Shown piece after piece: positions 9,026-18,199 of a stretch of DNA of 64,000 nt. The stretch is from Rebecca billardiae RCC1528 (taxonomy: Eukaryota; Haptophyta). The stretch spans positions 682,001 to 746,000 of the forward strand of contig OZ251237.1 in the NCBI GenBank assembly GCA_965240325.2, read 5' to 3'. The position numbers and the translations under genes were made by a program. How positions within the stretch are numbered: the first letter of the stretch is position 1; each line of letters begins with the position of its first letter. A model generated the notes under the pieces. That model was not told the origin of the DNA. It did not search any database and worked only from the letters and a program-made list of their open reading frames with translations.

Positions 9026-11143
9026 TCAGAACGGCGGCTGCTGTGGTTGCGGGGCGCGCCGGCCGCGGATGGACGCGCCCGCGAGCGCGGCCGCAAGCTG
9101 TTGCGGGTTGGGTGCGCCGGTGGCAAAGAGCGAGATCACGTCGAGCGCGCTCAGCCGCAGCACGCTCGAGGCGCTGTCGCCGACGCCGTACGACACGAGC
9201 AGGTCCCACCGCCCCTCGGCCGAGAGCATCGCCTGCTGCACGTTGCGCAGCCGCTGCACCTCCCACGGGTCGACGCTGGGGAAGGCGCTCCAGTCGGTCG
9301 TCGACTCGTCGCCGACGCCCGGCCGCCTCGAGACGAGCTCGAGGCCGGAGACGAAGGCGATGCGCAGGCCGCACTCGCCGTGGAGCTTGGTGGGCGGGCC
9401 CTGCTGCGTGGGGCCCATTGCCGGCTGCTCCCAGCCCGCCTGCCGCGCGCTCGGGAACACCGCCGCGGTGCGCAGCCGGCAGTGCCCGCGCGCGTATTGA
9501 GGGATGTGCGCCCAGCCGAGCTCGCAGCCTCCATACCAAGGCACGTGCGAGCTGTGCGTGAGCAGTGGCAGCTCCGCGCTCACGCCGAGCAGCTGCAGGG
9601 GCTGGCGCGCGCTCGCGATGAAGAGGAAGTGCCGGTAGTCCTGGAACGACACGGGCGGGCACCCGTCGCCACGCCCCCCGTTCAGGCTGCTCGAGTTCAC
9701 GAGGCCCTTCAAGCGCGTGTGCACAACACCAAGCAGCACGCTGCTCTCGCCGTGAAATGGCCGGGCAAGCCGGAGCGGCAGCAGCGGCGCGCCGTTGAGG
9801 TGCACGCTGGTCTGGCTCCACGAGCCAGCCGGCCATGGCGGCTGGAAGCCGCGCGCGGCAAGCCCGAGCTGCGAGAGCATCACCGCCTGCGCCTTCAGGT
9901 AGCGCACAAACTCGCTCGACCGACTCGCCATGGTGCGAGGCTCGTGCACGCAGCGCAAACACGCGGGCAGCGCGGCGGCTGCTGGCTCATCCCGTAGCAG
10001 CGTCGAGATGCCGCGGAGCTCGCACGTCGCGAGCTCCGTCGGGCCGAAGTGGTATACCATTACCAGCGAGTCTGAGCGCCCGCCGCTCTCATCCACCCTC
10101 ACGGGCGGCACGAGCGGGCTCCAGTTCTTGTCCTTGATTGTGGCGCCGCGTGCGGCGGCGCCATCCAGGCTAAGCCCCATTGCTGAGATGCGCTCCGCGC
10201 GCGCCTCGGCCGTCCGCTCGGTGGGCGAGAGGTCGCACACCTCGTGCACGCGCAGCAGGCCCTGGCCGCAGCCGCGCGTCTGGGAGAGGCTGCCCCGGCA
10301 TGCCGAGTGGCACCGGCCCTGCAGCCCGCTCACGTTGCGCTGGGCCACACCGTGGCCCGCGCCGTGGCCAACTGACGGGGCCGAGCTGCTGGCCGCCCCG
10401 GCGGTCGCGCCGCTGCTGCCGCCTGGCGGGGCCGCGCACACCTCGAGCAGCCGCTGCTGCGAGGTGCGCAGCTGGGTCTCGACTTCCCGGTCGACGAGCG
10501 AATCGCGCCGCGCGGCCCGCTGCGCGACCACGTCGTCGTTGCGCGGCGGCGGCCCATCCACCCCGGCGACCACCAGCAACGAGCCAACTGGCTCACCTGG
10601 AAGGGTGGCCGCGCTGAGGCGCGGGGTGAGGCTCCAGCGCATCACGCGCAAGCCCTGGCGCATCGTGGTGACGGGCGGCGTCGCGTCGTCGGCGAAGAGC
10701 GCCGTGTTCACGGTGACCATCATCAGCAGCCCGTCGTCCACGCGCGCCAGCTTCGGATCCTCGCCCTCGCCAAGAGGGTGCAGCACGCGCGCAACGCAGT
10801 AGCCGTGTATCGCGCACGACGTCTCGTTCGCGTACAAGACGAAGGAGAATACGATGGAGCGGTAGCTCTCGACGGCACGCGTCCGGCAGAGCAACGTCGA
10901 CGCGTCGTCCCGCATCGACATGCAGCGCTTGCCGTCGCCATGGACGAGCATCATGCGCGCGACGCCAGCGAGGTGTCCGCTCGGCAGGCCGCACGAGCGG
11001 CACGACGCGATGCTTGGGTTGGTGATCCAGAAAGACGACTCCGGACCGGCGGCGACGATTCGCGGCAGGTCGACCCACTCGATGTGGGAGTGCAGCGGGC
11101 GCCCGAGCACCGCGGCGGCGAGAACTGCGGCAGCCATCGTCAT
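9026..11143 (-). CDS. GH130/GH43-like beta-propeller protein, copy 1 (intact)
   Basis: A single 705-aa frame starts with a short hydrophobic leader (AAAVLAAAVLG). By eye the body resembles five-bladed propellers of GH130/mannosyltransferase type: GEDPKL at ~127-132 with a following strand, KDKNWSPL near the middle, a GAPLLPLRLARPFHGES block, YRHFLFIASARQPLQL, and a terminal LLVSYGVGDSAS at ~648-659. Known relatives are beta-mannoside phosphorylases and related mannosyltransferases. The substrate here is unknown and the family call is tentative. Cys pairs and the leader suggest secretory-pathway location. A nearly identical paralogue lies at 18.2-20.4 kb. The two agree from the start codon almost to the end, with most differences in the last quarter. 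Confidence 0.5.
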   Translation of the reverse strand: MTMAAAVLAAAVLGRPLHSHIEWVDLPRIVAAGPESSFWITNPSIASCRSCGLPSGHLAGVARMMLVHGDGKRCMSMRDDASTLLCRTRAVESYRSIVFSFVLYANETSCAIHGYCVARVLHPLGEGEDPKLARVDDGLLMMVTVNTALFADDATPPVTTMRQGLRVMRWSLTPRLSAATLPGEPVGSLLVVAGVDGPPPRNDDVVAQRAARRDSLVDREVETQLRTSQQRLLEVCAAPPGGSSGATAGAASSSAPSVGHGAGHGVAQRNVSGLQGRCHSACRGSLSQTRGCGQGLLRVHEVCDLSPTERTAEARAERISAMGLSLDGAAARGATIKDKNWSPLVPPVRVDESGGRSDSLVMVYHFGPTELATCELRGISTLLRDEPAAAALPACLRCVHEPRTMASRSSEFVRYLKAQAVMLSQLGLAARGFQPPWPAGSWSQTSVHLNGAPLLPLRLARPFHGESSVLLGVVHTRLKGLVNSSSLNGGRGDGCPPVSFQDYRHFLFIASARQPLQLLGVSAELPLLTHSSHVPWYGGCELGWAHIPQYARGHCRLRTAAVFPSARQAGWEQPAMGPTQQGPPTKLHGECGLRIAFVSGLELVSRRPGVGDESTTDWSAFPSVDPWEVQRLRNVQQAMLSAEGRWDLLVSYGVGDSASSVLRLSALDVISLFATGAPNPQQLAAALAGASIRGRRAPQPQQPPF

Positions 11144-11895
11144 CGCGGTGGGCTGCTCGACTCAGCCGGGGGGGGCAGCTTGGCCGCGATCCGAAGCAAC
11201 TTTGGGCCGTGACGCAGAGGCACCTGTGTGTCCATTTTTTACGTGGCGGGGGTATCTACGACGAAATAATCCGGCTCGTCAGCCTGGCCACCTGGGATGT
11301 CGAGCCGTCCGGATGGAGGGTGAGGACTGAGGATTGATCAGCAAAAGGCGTGCCCGCGACGCGCGGCGGACCGCTGGTCCGCTAGCGCTCAAGTTTCAAA
11401 GTTCGGATCGAATGAATCAGCAGCGGTGACCGGGACTCCGGTCTCCGGGAGAGTGAGTGAACGCGTGCCAGTGAACGCCGCGGGCTGGCAGTTCGGCGCG
11501 CTGTCGCATCGGCGCCCAGTCGGAGAGTTCGGTCGACGGCGTTGTGTGGACGACGGTGGGACGACGGGCGCTGGCGCGCCGCGAGGCGGCCGCAGCCCTC
11601 ATCCAGGCCTCGCAGGCAGACGGCTGAACGAACTACCCACGATTCCCGGACGGCGCCTACTCACTCAGTAGGCTACTGCATGGGGCTGTCACATCACATG
11701 GTCATGTGACACTGGCGGCCGGACGGCTTGGCCGATGGGCGGTGAGTCGGGTCACAGTTGGCGCGGGCGTCAACCTTGCCTGCCTATGCTGTGTCATAGT
11801 GTGTGCGTCTTTTATCAGTCGTATATTTAAAGTCGCATATATATATTCATAGACACTTAGTGACACTTAGTAGTATAGTATATTATAAGAGAGAA
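11144..11895. other. Intergenic, no gene seen
   Basis: This stretch lies between the propeller gene start and the first short repeat of the next element. Short frames exist on both strands but none resembles a protein. Similarity with the duplicated copy stops abruptly at the start codon (11143 here, 20377 there), so this flank is not part of the duplication. From about 11800 the DNA becomes AT-rich (ATATATAT runs). Confidence 0.5.
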
Positions 11896-11896
11896 T

Positions 11897-12150
11897 GTCA
11901 GCTGTATTGCCGTTTTGGAAAGTGTGGTCAGGTGTATTGCCAAACGCACGTTTTGACTACCGTGGTCAGTTGTATTGCCGTTTTCCATGTTTGGGAATCA
12001 CGTGTCAATCTTGTTGCCAACGTCGAATACTTGTCTCAGGTGTATTGCCGTGGATGATGGCCCAATACTTTGTCCAGCTGTATTGCCGTCGCGTAGTGTG
12101 GGTCAGTTGTGTTGCCGTTTGCGCATCTTTGATTCAGGTTTGTTGCCGCG
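11897..12150 (+). repeat. Left array of TGTATTGCCG repeats (8 units)
   Basis: Units begin near 11897, 11927, 11964, 12003, 12034, 12072, 12101 and 12132. The constant part is (G)TCAG.TGTATTGCC, decaying inward to TTGTTGCC. Spacing is about 28-40 bp, not fixed, and the spacers are partly shared with the opposite array (for example GACTACCGTGGTCAG). This argues against a CRISPR array and for transposon end repeats. Confidence 0.75.
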
Positions 12151-12244
12151 ATCGCCCACGCGCTGATGATGGCGCTTGCGCTCACGCGCCGCCGGCGTGC
12201 GCGGCGTGCCCTTGAGCAGCCCTGCCTGATCCCGGGCCAGAAGA

Positions 12245-13054
12245 GTGACCTTCAACGACGACGATCTCTGCCGGGGTAGCGCCGTGTTCCTCGACATCAT
12301 CAAGCCGAACGACGACCTGAACCGTGGACCGGAATCTGCACAAACGCTGCCGCATGCGCGCGCAGTGCAACACGCGCGTGCACCTCGGGCTTCTCGCCGT
12401 CTACGCGGAGACGGGCGAGAATCCGTCGCGACTTCTATCGAATCGGCGTTGCTTCGTGCTCACTTCGACTCCGGGACCGTCAAGCGCGCAGTCGATGACA
12501 TTGCGACGGCAGCGCATGCAGGTGCATGCGCGAAGCAGGGTGAGCGTGTGTTGCTGCGCCCCGATTCGCGGGAGTCGAACGTGCACGACGGGCGTGTGCT
12601 CTTCAACGGCTTCAAGGAGCTTGACCAACGCGACGCGCGTCCCCCTCACTCCCTGCCATCGACTGTCATTCACACCGTGACGATCAACCAACGCGCGTCG
12701 CTCTCGCTCGTGCAACACTGCTGGCGCGTGCCTTTTTGCGATTGTCATCACTCCAACAGCAGACTGCCCTTTGGCCAACCGTGTGCAGGTGGCTGGCCGG
12801 GCGCCAGTCGCACTCGTCAACGCAGGCTGATTGGCCCGTGGAGGAGGAAGTCCAAGGCGTACTGCCAGCTGGGACACAACGCACCGACCGGCGGGCGGTG
12901 CGCCGCGCGCGCCTCGACGAGCCAGCAAGCAGGAGGGGCAGGCGACGCTTTCTGCTGCTGCTGGAACCCGAGTGGCAGGCTTGGCGAGCGCGGTCGCAGC
13001 TTGAGGCGGCGCGTGCAGCGGCATGGGACGCGATGCGGCTCACGTGGCCGCTGA
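12245..13054 (+). CDS. Weak ORF inside the element, function unknown
   Basis: This is a 269-codon frame between the two repeat arrays. I recognise no domain. A second plus frame (12324-12680) and a minus frame (12401-13024) overlap it, and none is convincingly better. If the element ever coded for a transposase, the surviving copy is broken. Treat it as a candidate only. Confidence 0.2.
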   Translation: MTFNDDDLCRGSAVFLDIIKPNDDLNRGPESAQTLPHARAVQHARAPRASRRLRGDGRESVATSIESALLRAHFDSGTVKRAVDDIATAAHAGACAKQGERVLLRPDSRESNVHDGRVLFNGFKELDQRDARPPHSLPSTVIHTVTINQRASLSLVQHCWRVPFCDCHHSNSRLPFGQPCAGGWPGASRTRQRRLIGPWRRKSKAYCQLGHNAPTGGRCAARASTSQQAGGAGDAFCCCWNPSGRLGERGRSLRRRVQRHGTRCGSRGR

Positions 13055-13311
13055 AGTAGCAGCAGTCCCGATGGCGCTGGCGGCCGGCCGCCGGCGGGCG
13101 GCAAGCGCGACGGCGACGGGAAGCGCCGACTGCTACTGGAAGTCAAGATGAGCTACGCAGGCCGCATGATGATGGCATGTCGGTTGGTTGCAGTCGCGTA
13201 TTCTGCATGCCGCGTGCAGGCAGTCGCAGCTCTGCACGCACGCGCACACGGGCTGCGCGAGTCTCTTGTCTGAGTGCGAGTCGTGCCCCAGCCACCAGCT
13301 GCTAGTGCTGG

Positions 13312-13590
13312 CGGCAATACAACTGACACATAGTTATGGAAAGGGCAATAATTATGAGCAGACTATGTTCAAGCTCGAAAACGGCAATATTCGTGAACTA
13401 CCAAGTAGTGTGAAAGGGTCATTGGTTTGAAACCAGTATTTGAGGGGCAATATTGTTGACACACTATCCAAAAGCGGCAATATTCTTGACCCATACTACT
13501 GAAAACGGCAATACAACTGACCACGGTAGTCATAACGTGCTTTTGGCAATACAACTGACCACACTATCCAAAGCGGCAATACAACTGACG
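13312..13590 (-). repeat. Right array of TGTATTGCCG repeats (8 units, inverted)
   Basis: Read on the plus strand the units are GGCAATACAACTGAC or diverged GGCAATATT forms, near 13312, 13345, 13383, 13446, 13475, 13505, 13545 and 13574. The outer ~90 bp (13500-13590) is closely the reverse complement of 11897-11990, including the spacer GACTACCGTGGTC. The middle units are the more diverged GGCAATATT forms. Confidence 0.75.
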
Positions 13591-13770
13591 TCGGCTCATA
13601 TTATAATTATAAACTGTTAAAACTGTACGGAATCCATCGAAACCGACGCTGGGCGGCTGGGCCCGCCGGGCGCCGGCGCGCCGGGACTGTCAAGCCGTCA
13701 TTACTCGGCCGCGCGCTGTCGGCCGTGACCCCCCGCAGGGCCACTAGAGCAGTTACCGTATGCGAATAAT

Positions 13771-13895
13771 GCGTCAGAACGGTGGCTGCCGTGGCTGCGA
13801 GAGCGGGGCGCGTGGGCCGCCGATGGACGCCCCCGCGAGCGCGGCGGCAAGCTGTTGCGGGTTGGGTGCGCCGGTGGCAAAGAGCAACGCCACGT
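13771..13895 (-). pseudogene. Displaced 3' end of propeller gene copy 2
   Basis: This segment matches the last coding part of the intact gene (about 9026-9137), for example CAAGCTGTTGCGGGTTGGGT on the plus strand. On the minus strand it still encodes the FATGAPNPQQLAAALAGAS stretch near the C-terminus. It is separated from the rest of copy 2 (from 18376) by the block 13896-18375, as expected if that block was inserted. Similarity to copy 1 ends at about 13771. Confidence 0.7.
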
Positions 13896-14560
13896 ATAAC
13901 CGCGCGCGCGTCGTGCTCCTTCTGGCGATCCGGTGTTACGATACGCTGATGATGCTGCAGGGGTTGCCTGGGGCCGCCAGTCGCCACGCGGGGGGCAGGG
14001 CGGCGAGGCAGCGCCCGCCCGCAGCGCCCCGCGCCCCGTGGACGCTGACTCAAGCCGCACCCACCCCAGCGCGGCGATCCCACGCCAGGGAGGGCGGGCG
14101 GGAGGCGGAGGAGCGCCGCTGGCTGTCCGTGAGTGTGCCGGCGCCGCCGCGGCCTGCCGCCCGGGGGCCCCGGGCCCGGGCGGGGCCGCTGTGCTCAGGC
14201 GTCGGCCGGGGCAGGGTGCGCCGGGGGGCAGTCGCGGCGGAAGCGGTCGGCTGCACGACGTGGGCTGCCCTGACCGGCCCCGAAGGTGCGCCTGTCACGC
14301 CGAGGGTCGGCCCGCCTGCAGGTACGCTCACTTTCCGCTTGGTACCCGCGCCGCAAAGGCGAGCTGCTTCCGACTCACATCTCGTCACCGTCCGGTCACT
14401 CCGGCGATGCCGCTGCGAGCGCCGAGCCCGCGTCCGGCCGGGTACGCCCACCTAGCGGGGAGGGGCACGGGCGGCGGCGGAGCAGCGACGCGGCAGTCAT
14501 AACGCGATAACCGCCGCGGACTGCCAAACCCACCACTCCCGTCGCGTCGGCCATCGCCCC
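13896..14560. mobile_element. Short element E1 (internally shortened relative of E2)
   Basis: It starts with ATAACCGCGCGCGCG and ends with GGCCATCGCCCC. Its first 125 bp (13896-14020) equal the first 125 bp of the following element (14561-14685). Its last 460 bp (14101-14560) equal the last 460 bp of that element (17916-18375), with one difference that I noticed (GGCTGCAC versus GGCGGCAC). It is therefore a short version of E2 placed head-to-tail in front of it. No coding capacity recognised. Confidence 0.65.
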
Positions 14561-15209
14561 ATAACCGCGCGCGCGTCGTGCTCCTTCTGGCGATCCGGTG
14601 TTACGATACGCTGATGATGCTGCAGGGGTTGCCTGGGGCCGCCAGTCGCCACGCGGGGGGCAGGGCGGCGAGGCAGCGCCCGCCCAAAGGGGCGCAGCGC
14701 CAGGCGCCACGCCGGCATGGCCGGCGTCGGCCGGCGCGGCCGAGGACAGGCCCGGCCCCGACCCCCAGAGGCGCAGCGCCCTGCCCACCACTCCACAGCA
14801 CGCCGCCGGCGCTTGGCCGCTGCGCGGCGGGTTTGGCCGCTGCGCGGCGGGTGGCGTGACGCCCCCTCCCGAGCGCTCAGCCCTTCCCAGAGGTCGCCGA
14901 GAGCCCGGCAGCGACCTTCCGAGCAGTGGGGTAACCTGCCCGTCGTCGCGCGCCGGCACCGGCCAGGCGAGGCGCTGCAGGTGACCAGCAGGCCATGCGC
15001 CGTCCACTCGCCCGAAATCGCCCAGCAGCACGCGCGCACCGCCCCCGAGGCCGCCGGCCGGCAAGAGCGCATACGCCCGAGCTGCCACAGCACACGCCCG
15101 AGCCGCCAAGAGGCTCAGGTATCGACGCCGGTTCGCCGACAACGTCGTCAATCACGCCCCGGCCGCAGACACCACGTGTGCCCATGAAAGCGCGACGAAA
15201 AGTGTGTGC

Positions 15210-15450
15210 GAGACGACGCGCACGAATGGCGATGGTCGCGCGGCGCACGCATGATGGTCGCGCGCGCGTGATGATCGGCGCATGATGATCGGTGCGCGCG
15301 CATGACGGCGCGCACGAATGATGAACGGCACACGCGCATGATGATCGGCACGCACGCATGATGATCGGAGCGCGCGCATGATGAACTGATGATCGGCACA
15401 TAATGATCGGTGCGCGCGCATGACCGTGCGCGCGCGTGACGATCACGCCC
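15210..15450. repeat. Minisatellite, CATGATGATCGG-type units
   Basis: Irregular units of roughly 25-35 bp built on GCATGATGATCGG(C/T)(G/A)CGCGCG are repeated about eight times. The array lies inside element E2. The minus-strand frames through it (HHACVPIIMR-like) are repeat translations, not a gene. Confidence 0.7.
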
Positions 15451-15469
15451 AGCCAGCGGCTCGAAGATA

Positions 15470-16420
15470 GACGATGAGCGCCATCACGCTCGAGCGAAGC
15501 AGAAGGTGATGAGTGAGGAAGAAGGAACAGGAATGAGGGAAAGGAACGCGCGATGCGTGACGAGAAGGATCAGGTGCGCCCGGCGCGAGGGATGGAACAC
15601 GTGTAGTAGGAACGAAACGGAACGGAAAGTAGCTGCTTGAGCGACAGGCAGAAAGTCATTGCCGATGATGAGCGCGTCCCCGCTCGAGCGACACAGAAGG
15701 TGGCAAGCGAGAAAGGCGGAGCTGGGATGAAGGAAAGGAACGCGCTGTGCGAGATGGGAAGGACCAGGAGCGTGCAGCGTGAGGCAGGGAATGCACGTAG
15801 ATCGGAACGGAACCGGATTGAAGGAGAGTCAGAGGAACGCGCGGTGTGACACTGAAGTGGAACGCTCCGGACCGCGCGTAGGAACGGAACTGAAGGCAGC
15901 TGCTCGAGCGAGAGGCAGAAGGTGATTGACGATGAGCGCGTCCACGATCGAGCGAAGCAGAAGGTGACGCGCGTGGATGACTGGCCAGGAGTGCAGGACA
16001 GGATTGGCTGTGGAGACGGAACAGACACGCGCGGCGTGAGGAAAAGGATGCACGCGCGTCGTGTAGATCGGAACGGAACTGGAATGAAGGAGCAGAGGGA
16101 TGCGCGGCGTGAGACGGAAGTGGAATGCTCGGACCGCGCGCGGGAACGGAAATGAAGGCCGCTGCTCGCGCGATAGGCAGAGGGTGATTGACGATGAGCA
16201 CGTTCACGCTCGAGCGAGGCAGAAGCGGTGACGCGTGCGGATGATTGACTGGGATGAAGGAGAGGAATGCGCAGCGTGAGTAGATGGAAGTGGAACGCTC
16301 GTACCGCGCACGGGAACGGAACTGAAGGCCGCTGCTCGAGCGATAGGCATGAGGTGATTGACGATGCGCCCGTTCACGCTCGAGCGAAGCGGAGGGTGAC
16401 GCGCGCGGACGAGAAGTTAC
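15470..16420. repeat. Tandem repeat, long units with CGAGCGAAGCAGAAGGTGA core
   Basis: Units of variable length (about 165-265 bp) each contain a core close to CTCGAGCGAAGCAGAAGGTGA followed by GAATGAAGGA(A/G)AGGAA and a GGAACGGAA segment. Core copies are seen near 15490, 15690, 15945, 16210 and 16380. Diverged copies of the core reappear at 17100-17730. No gene recognised. Confidence 0.65.
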
Positions 16421-16900
16421 GCGCATGTGAGGCGCAACGTCAGGCAGGCACATGTGACGCGCGAAGCCAAAGTTAAGCGCAGTGAGGCGCAGAGAAGTTA
16501 TATCATAGGTGCAAGTGACCCGTAAAGATACGCGCATGTGAGGCGCAAAGTTAGGCGCATGATTGTGACGCGCGGAGAAGTTAGGCGCAGTGAGGCGCAG
16601 AGAAGCAGTTAGGCGCAAGTGATGACCGTTAGGCGCAAGTGACGCGCGAAGTTACGCGCATGTAAGGCGCAAGGTTAGGCGCATGTGACGCGCGGAGAAG
16701 TTAGGCGCAGTGAGGCGCAGAGAAGTTAGGCGCAAGTGACCGTTAGGCGCAAGTGACGCGCGAAGTTACGCACATGTAAGGCGCAAAGTTAGGCGCATGT
16801 GATGCGCGGAGAGGTTAGGCGCAGTGAGGCGCAAAGACACGCGCATGTAAGGAGCAAAGTTACGCGCATGTGACGCTCGGAGAAGTTGGGCGCAGGCTGA
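16420..16900. repeat. Tandem repeat built on AGTTAGGCGCA
   Basis: Short units such as GAAGTTAGGCGCAGTGAGGCG, AAGTTACGCGCATGTAAGGC and AAGTGACGCGCG alternate many times. A higher-order unit of about 120 bp repeats near 16600-16860. Noncoding in appearance. Confidence 0.7.
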
Positions 16901-17079
16901 CACGCAGCCGCGCGAGTGCGGGCTCAGGCGAGCGGCGGCGAGCGGCGGCGGCGTGCGTGACACGAGCACGCCGCGTGCGAGCGGCTTGGTCCGTATCGAT
17001 ATGCGCCCCGCCTTCGCGCGCTGCCGAAGGACGTAGAAGTAGCAGCATGGATGTGGCCACTGCCTGCCCCGCCGAAGCG

Positions 17080-17880
17080 CGCTCCATCCACAGCTCGAGC
17101 GAGGTGGCGGAAGGTGATGATGAGTGCGCTCTCGCGCGAGCGAAGCAGACGGCGATGAGCGCTGAGTGACCGCGACGGACGCCCGCGCAGCGGCACCTCC
17201 CGCGGCGCCCCGCTGCGCGCTCAGCCGCCGGACGCTGCAGGAGGAGTAGCACTGATGCACTCGTCGTCATCCCCAGGATACAAGCGCGCTCGAGCTCGAG
17301 CGAAGCAGAAGGCGCGGAGCGCGCGGCTCGTTCGAGCGAAGCAGAGGGTGGTGAGCTAGGAGCGCGCACGACGGGCGACAGCGCACCGCTCCCTCGCGCT
17401 CCGCTCCGCTGTGCGCCCAGCGCCGGAAGCCGCAGGAGACCCCGAAGCAGCACTGGTGCAATTGCATGAGGCCGGGCGTGATGAATGCGCTGAGGGCGCT
17501 CTCGCTCGAGCGAAGCAGACGGCGATGAGCGCTGAGTGACCGCGACGGACGCCCCTGCACCGGCACCTCCCGCGTCGCCCCGCTGTGCGCTCGGCCGCCG
17601 GACGGTGCAGGAGGACGCCGAAGCAGCACGGATGCACGCGTCATCCCCAGGATAAAAGCGCGCTGGCGCACGAGCGAGGCAGAATGCGCGGAGCGCGCGC
17701 CGCGCTCGAGCGAGGCAGAGGGTGGTGACGAGCGAAGAGCGCGCACGATGGACGACAGCGCACCGCCCCCTCACACTCCGCTCCACTGTGCGCCCAGCGC
17801 CGGAAGCCGCAGGGGACCCAGAAGCAGCACGGGTGCAATTTCATGACGAGGCCGGGCGGGATGAATGCGCGCGCTGCTCG
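17080..17880. repeat. Tandem repeat with CGCCGGA..GCAGGAG and CGAGCGAAGCAGA cores
   Basis: A unit of roughly 150-190 bp is repeated about five times. It contains a CTCGAGCGAAGCAGACGGCG-like core, CGACGGACGCCC, a CGCCGGA(C/A)G segment and GAAGCAGCAC(G/T)G. It ends where the 460-bp repeat shared with E1 begins (17916). Confidence 0.6.
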
Positions 17881-18199
17881 CAACACCGAGGGGACACCGA
17901 TGAACGAAGAACGAAGGAGGCGGAGGAGCGCCGCTGGCTGTCCGTGAGTGTGCCGGCGCCGCCGCGGCCTGCCGCCCGGGGGCCCCGGGCCCGGGCGGGG
18001 CCGCTGTGCTCAGGCGTCGGCCGGGGCAGGGTGCGCCGGGGGGCAGTCGCGGCGGAAGCGGTCGGCGGCACGACGTGGGCTGCCCTGACCGGCCCCGAAG
18101 GTGCGCCTGTCACGCCGAGGGTCGGCCCGCCTGCAGGTACGCTCACTTTCCGCTTGGTACCCGCGCCGCAAAGGCGAGCTGCTTCCGACTCACATCTCG

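Larger units (their letters stand above)
11896..13590. mobile_element. DNA-transposon-like element with 8+8 inverted short repeats
   Basis: The two ends carry inverted arrays of the motif GTCAGYTGTATTGCCGTTTT. The left array (11897-12150) has eight units in one orientation and the right array (13312-13590) has eight in the other. The outermost parts form an imperfect terminal inverted repeat (GTCAGCTGTATTGCCG at 11897, its counterpart ending at 13589). Such subterminal arrays are known as transposase-binding sites in several cut-and-paste superfamilies. I cannot find a clear target-site duplication. The interior holds only weak frames. Best guess: a defective or non-autonomous copy of an unidentified superfamily. 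Confidence 0.6.

Noticed and set aside
9047-10802. Plus-strand ORFs of about 300 codons over the propeller gene (also 18614-20036)
   Set aside because: Antisense shadows. They recur in both copies only because the gene itself is duplicated.
11897-12150. TGTATTGCCG repeats as a CRISPR array
   Set aside because: Spacing is irregular, units drift, spacers are partly shared with an inverted array 1.4 kb away, and the region is eukaryotic.
16860-17786. 308-codon minus ORF in the tandem-repeat block
   Set aside because: Its sequence is a translation of tandem DNA repeats (PSASLERER again and again) in element E2. No start context or domain.
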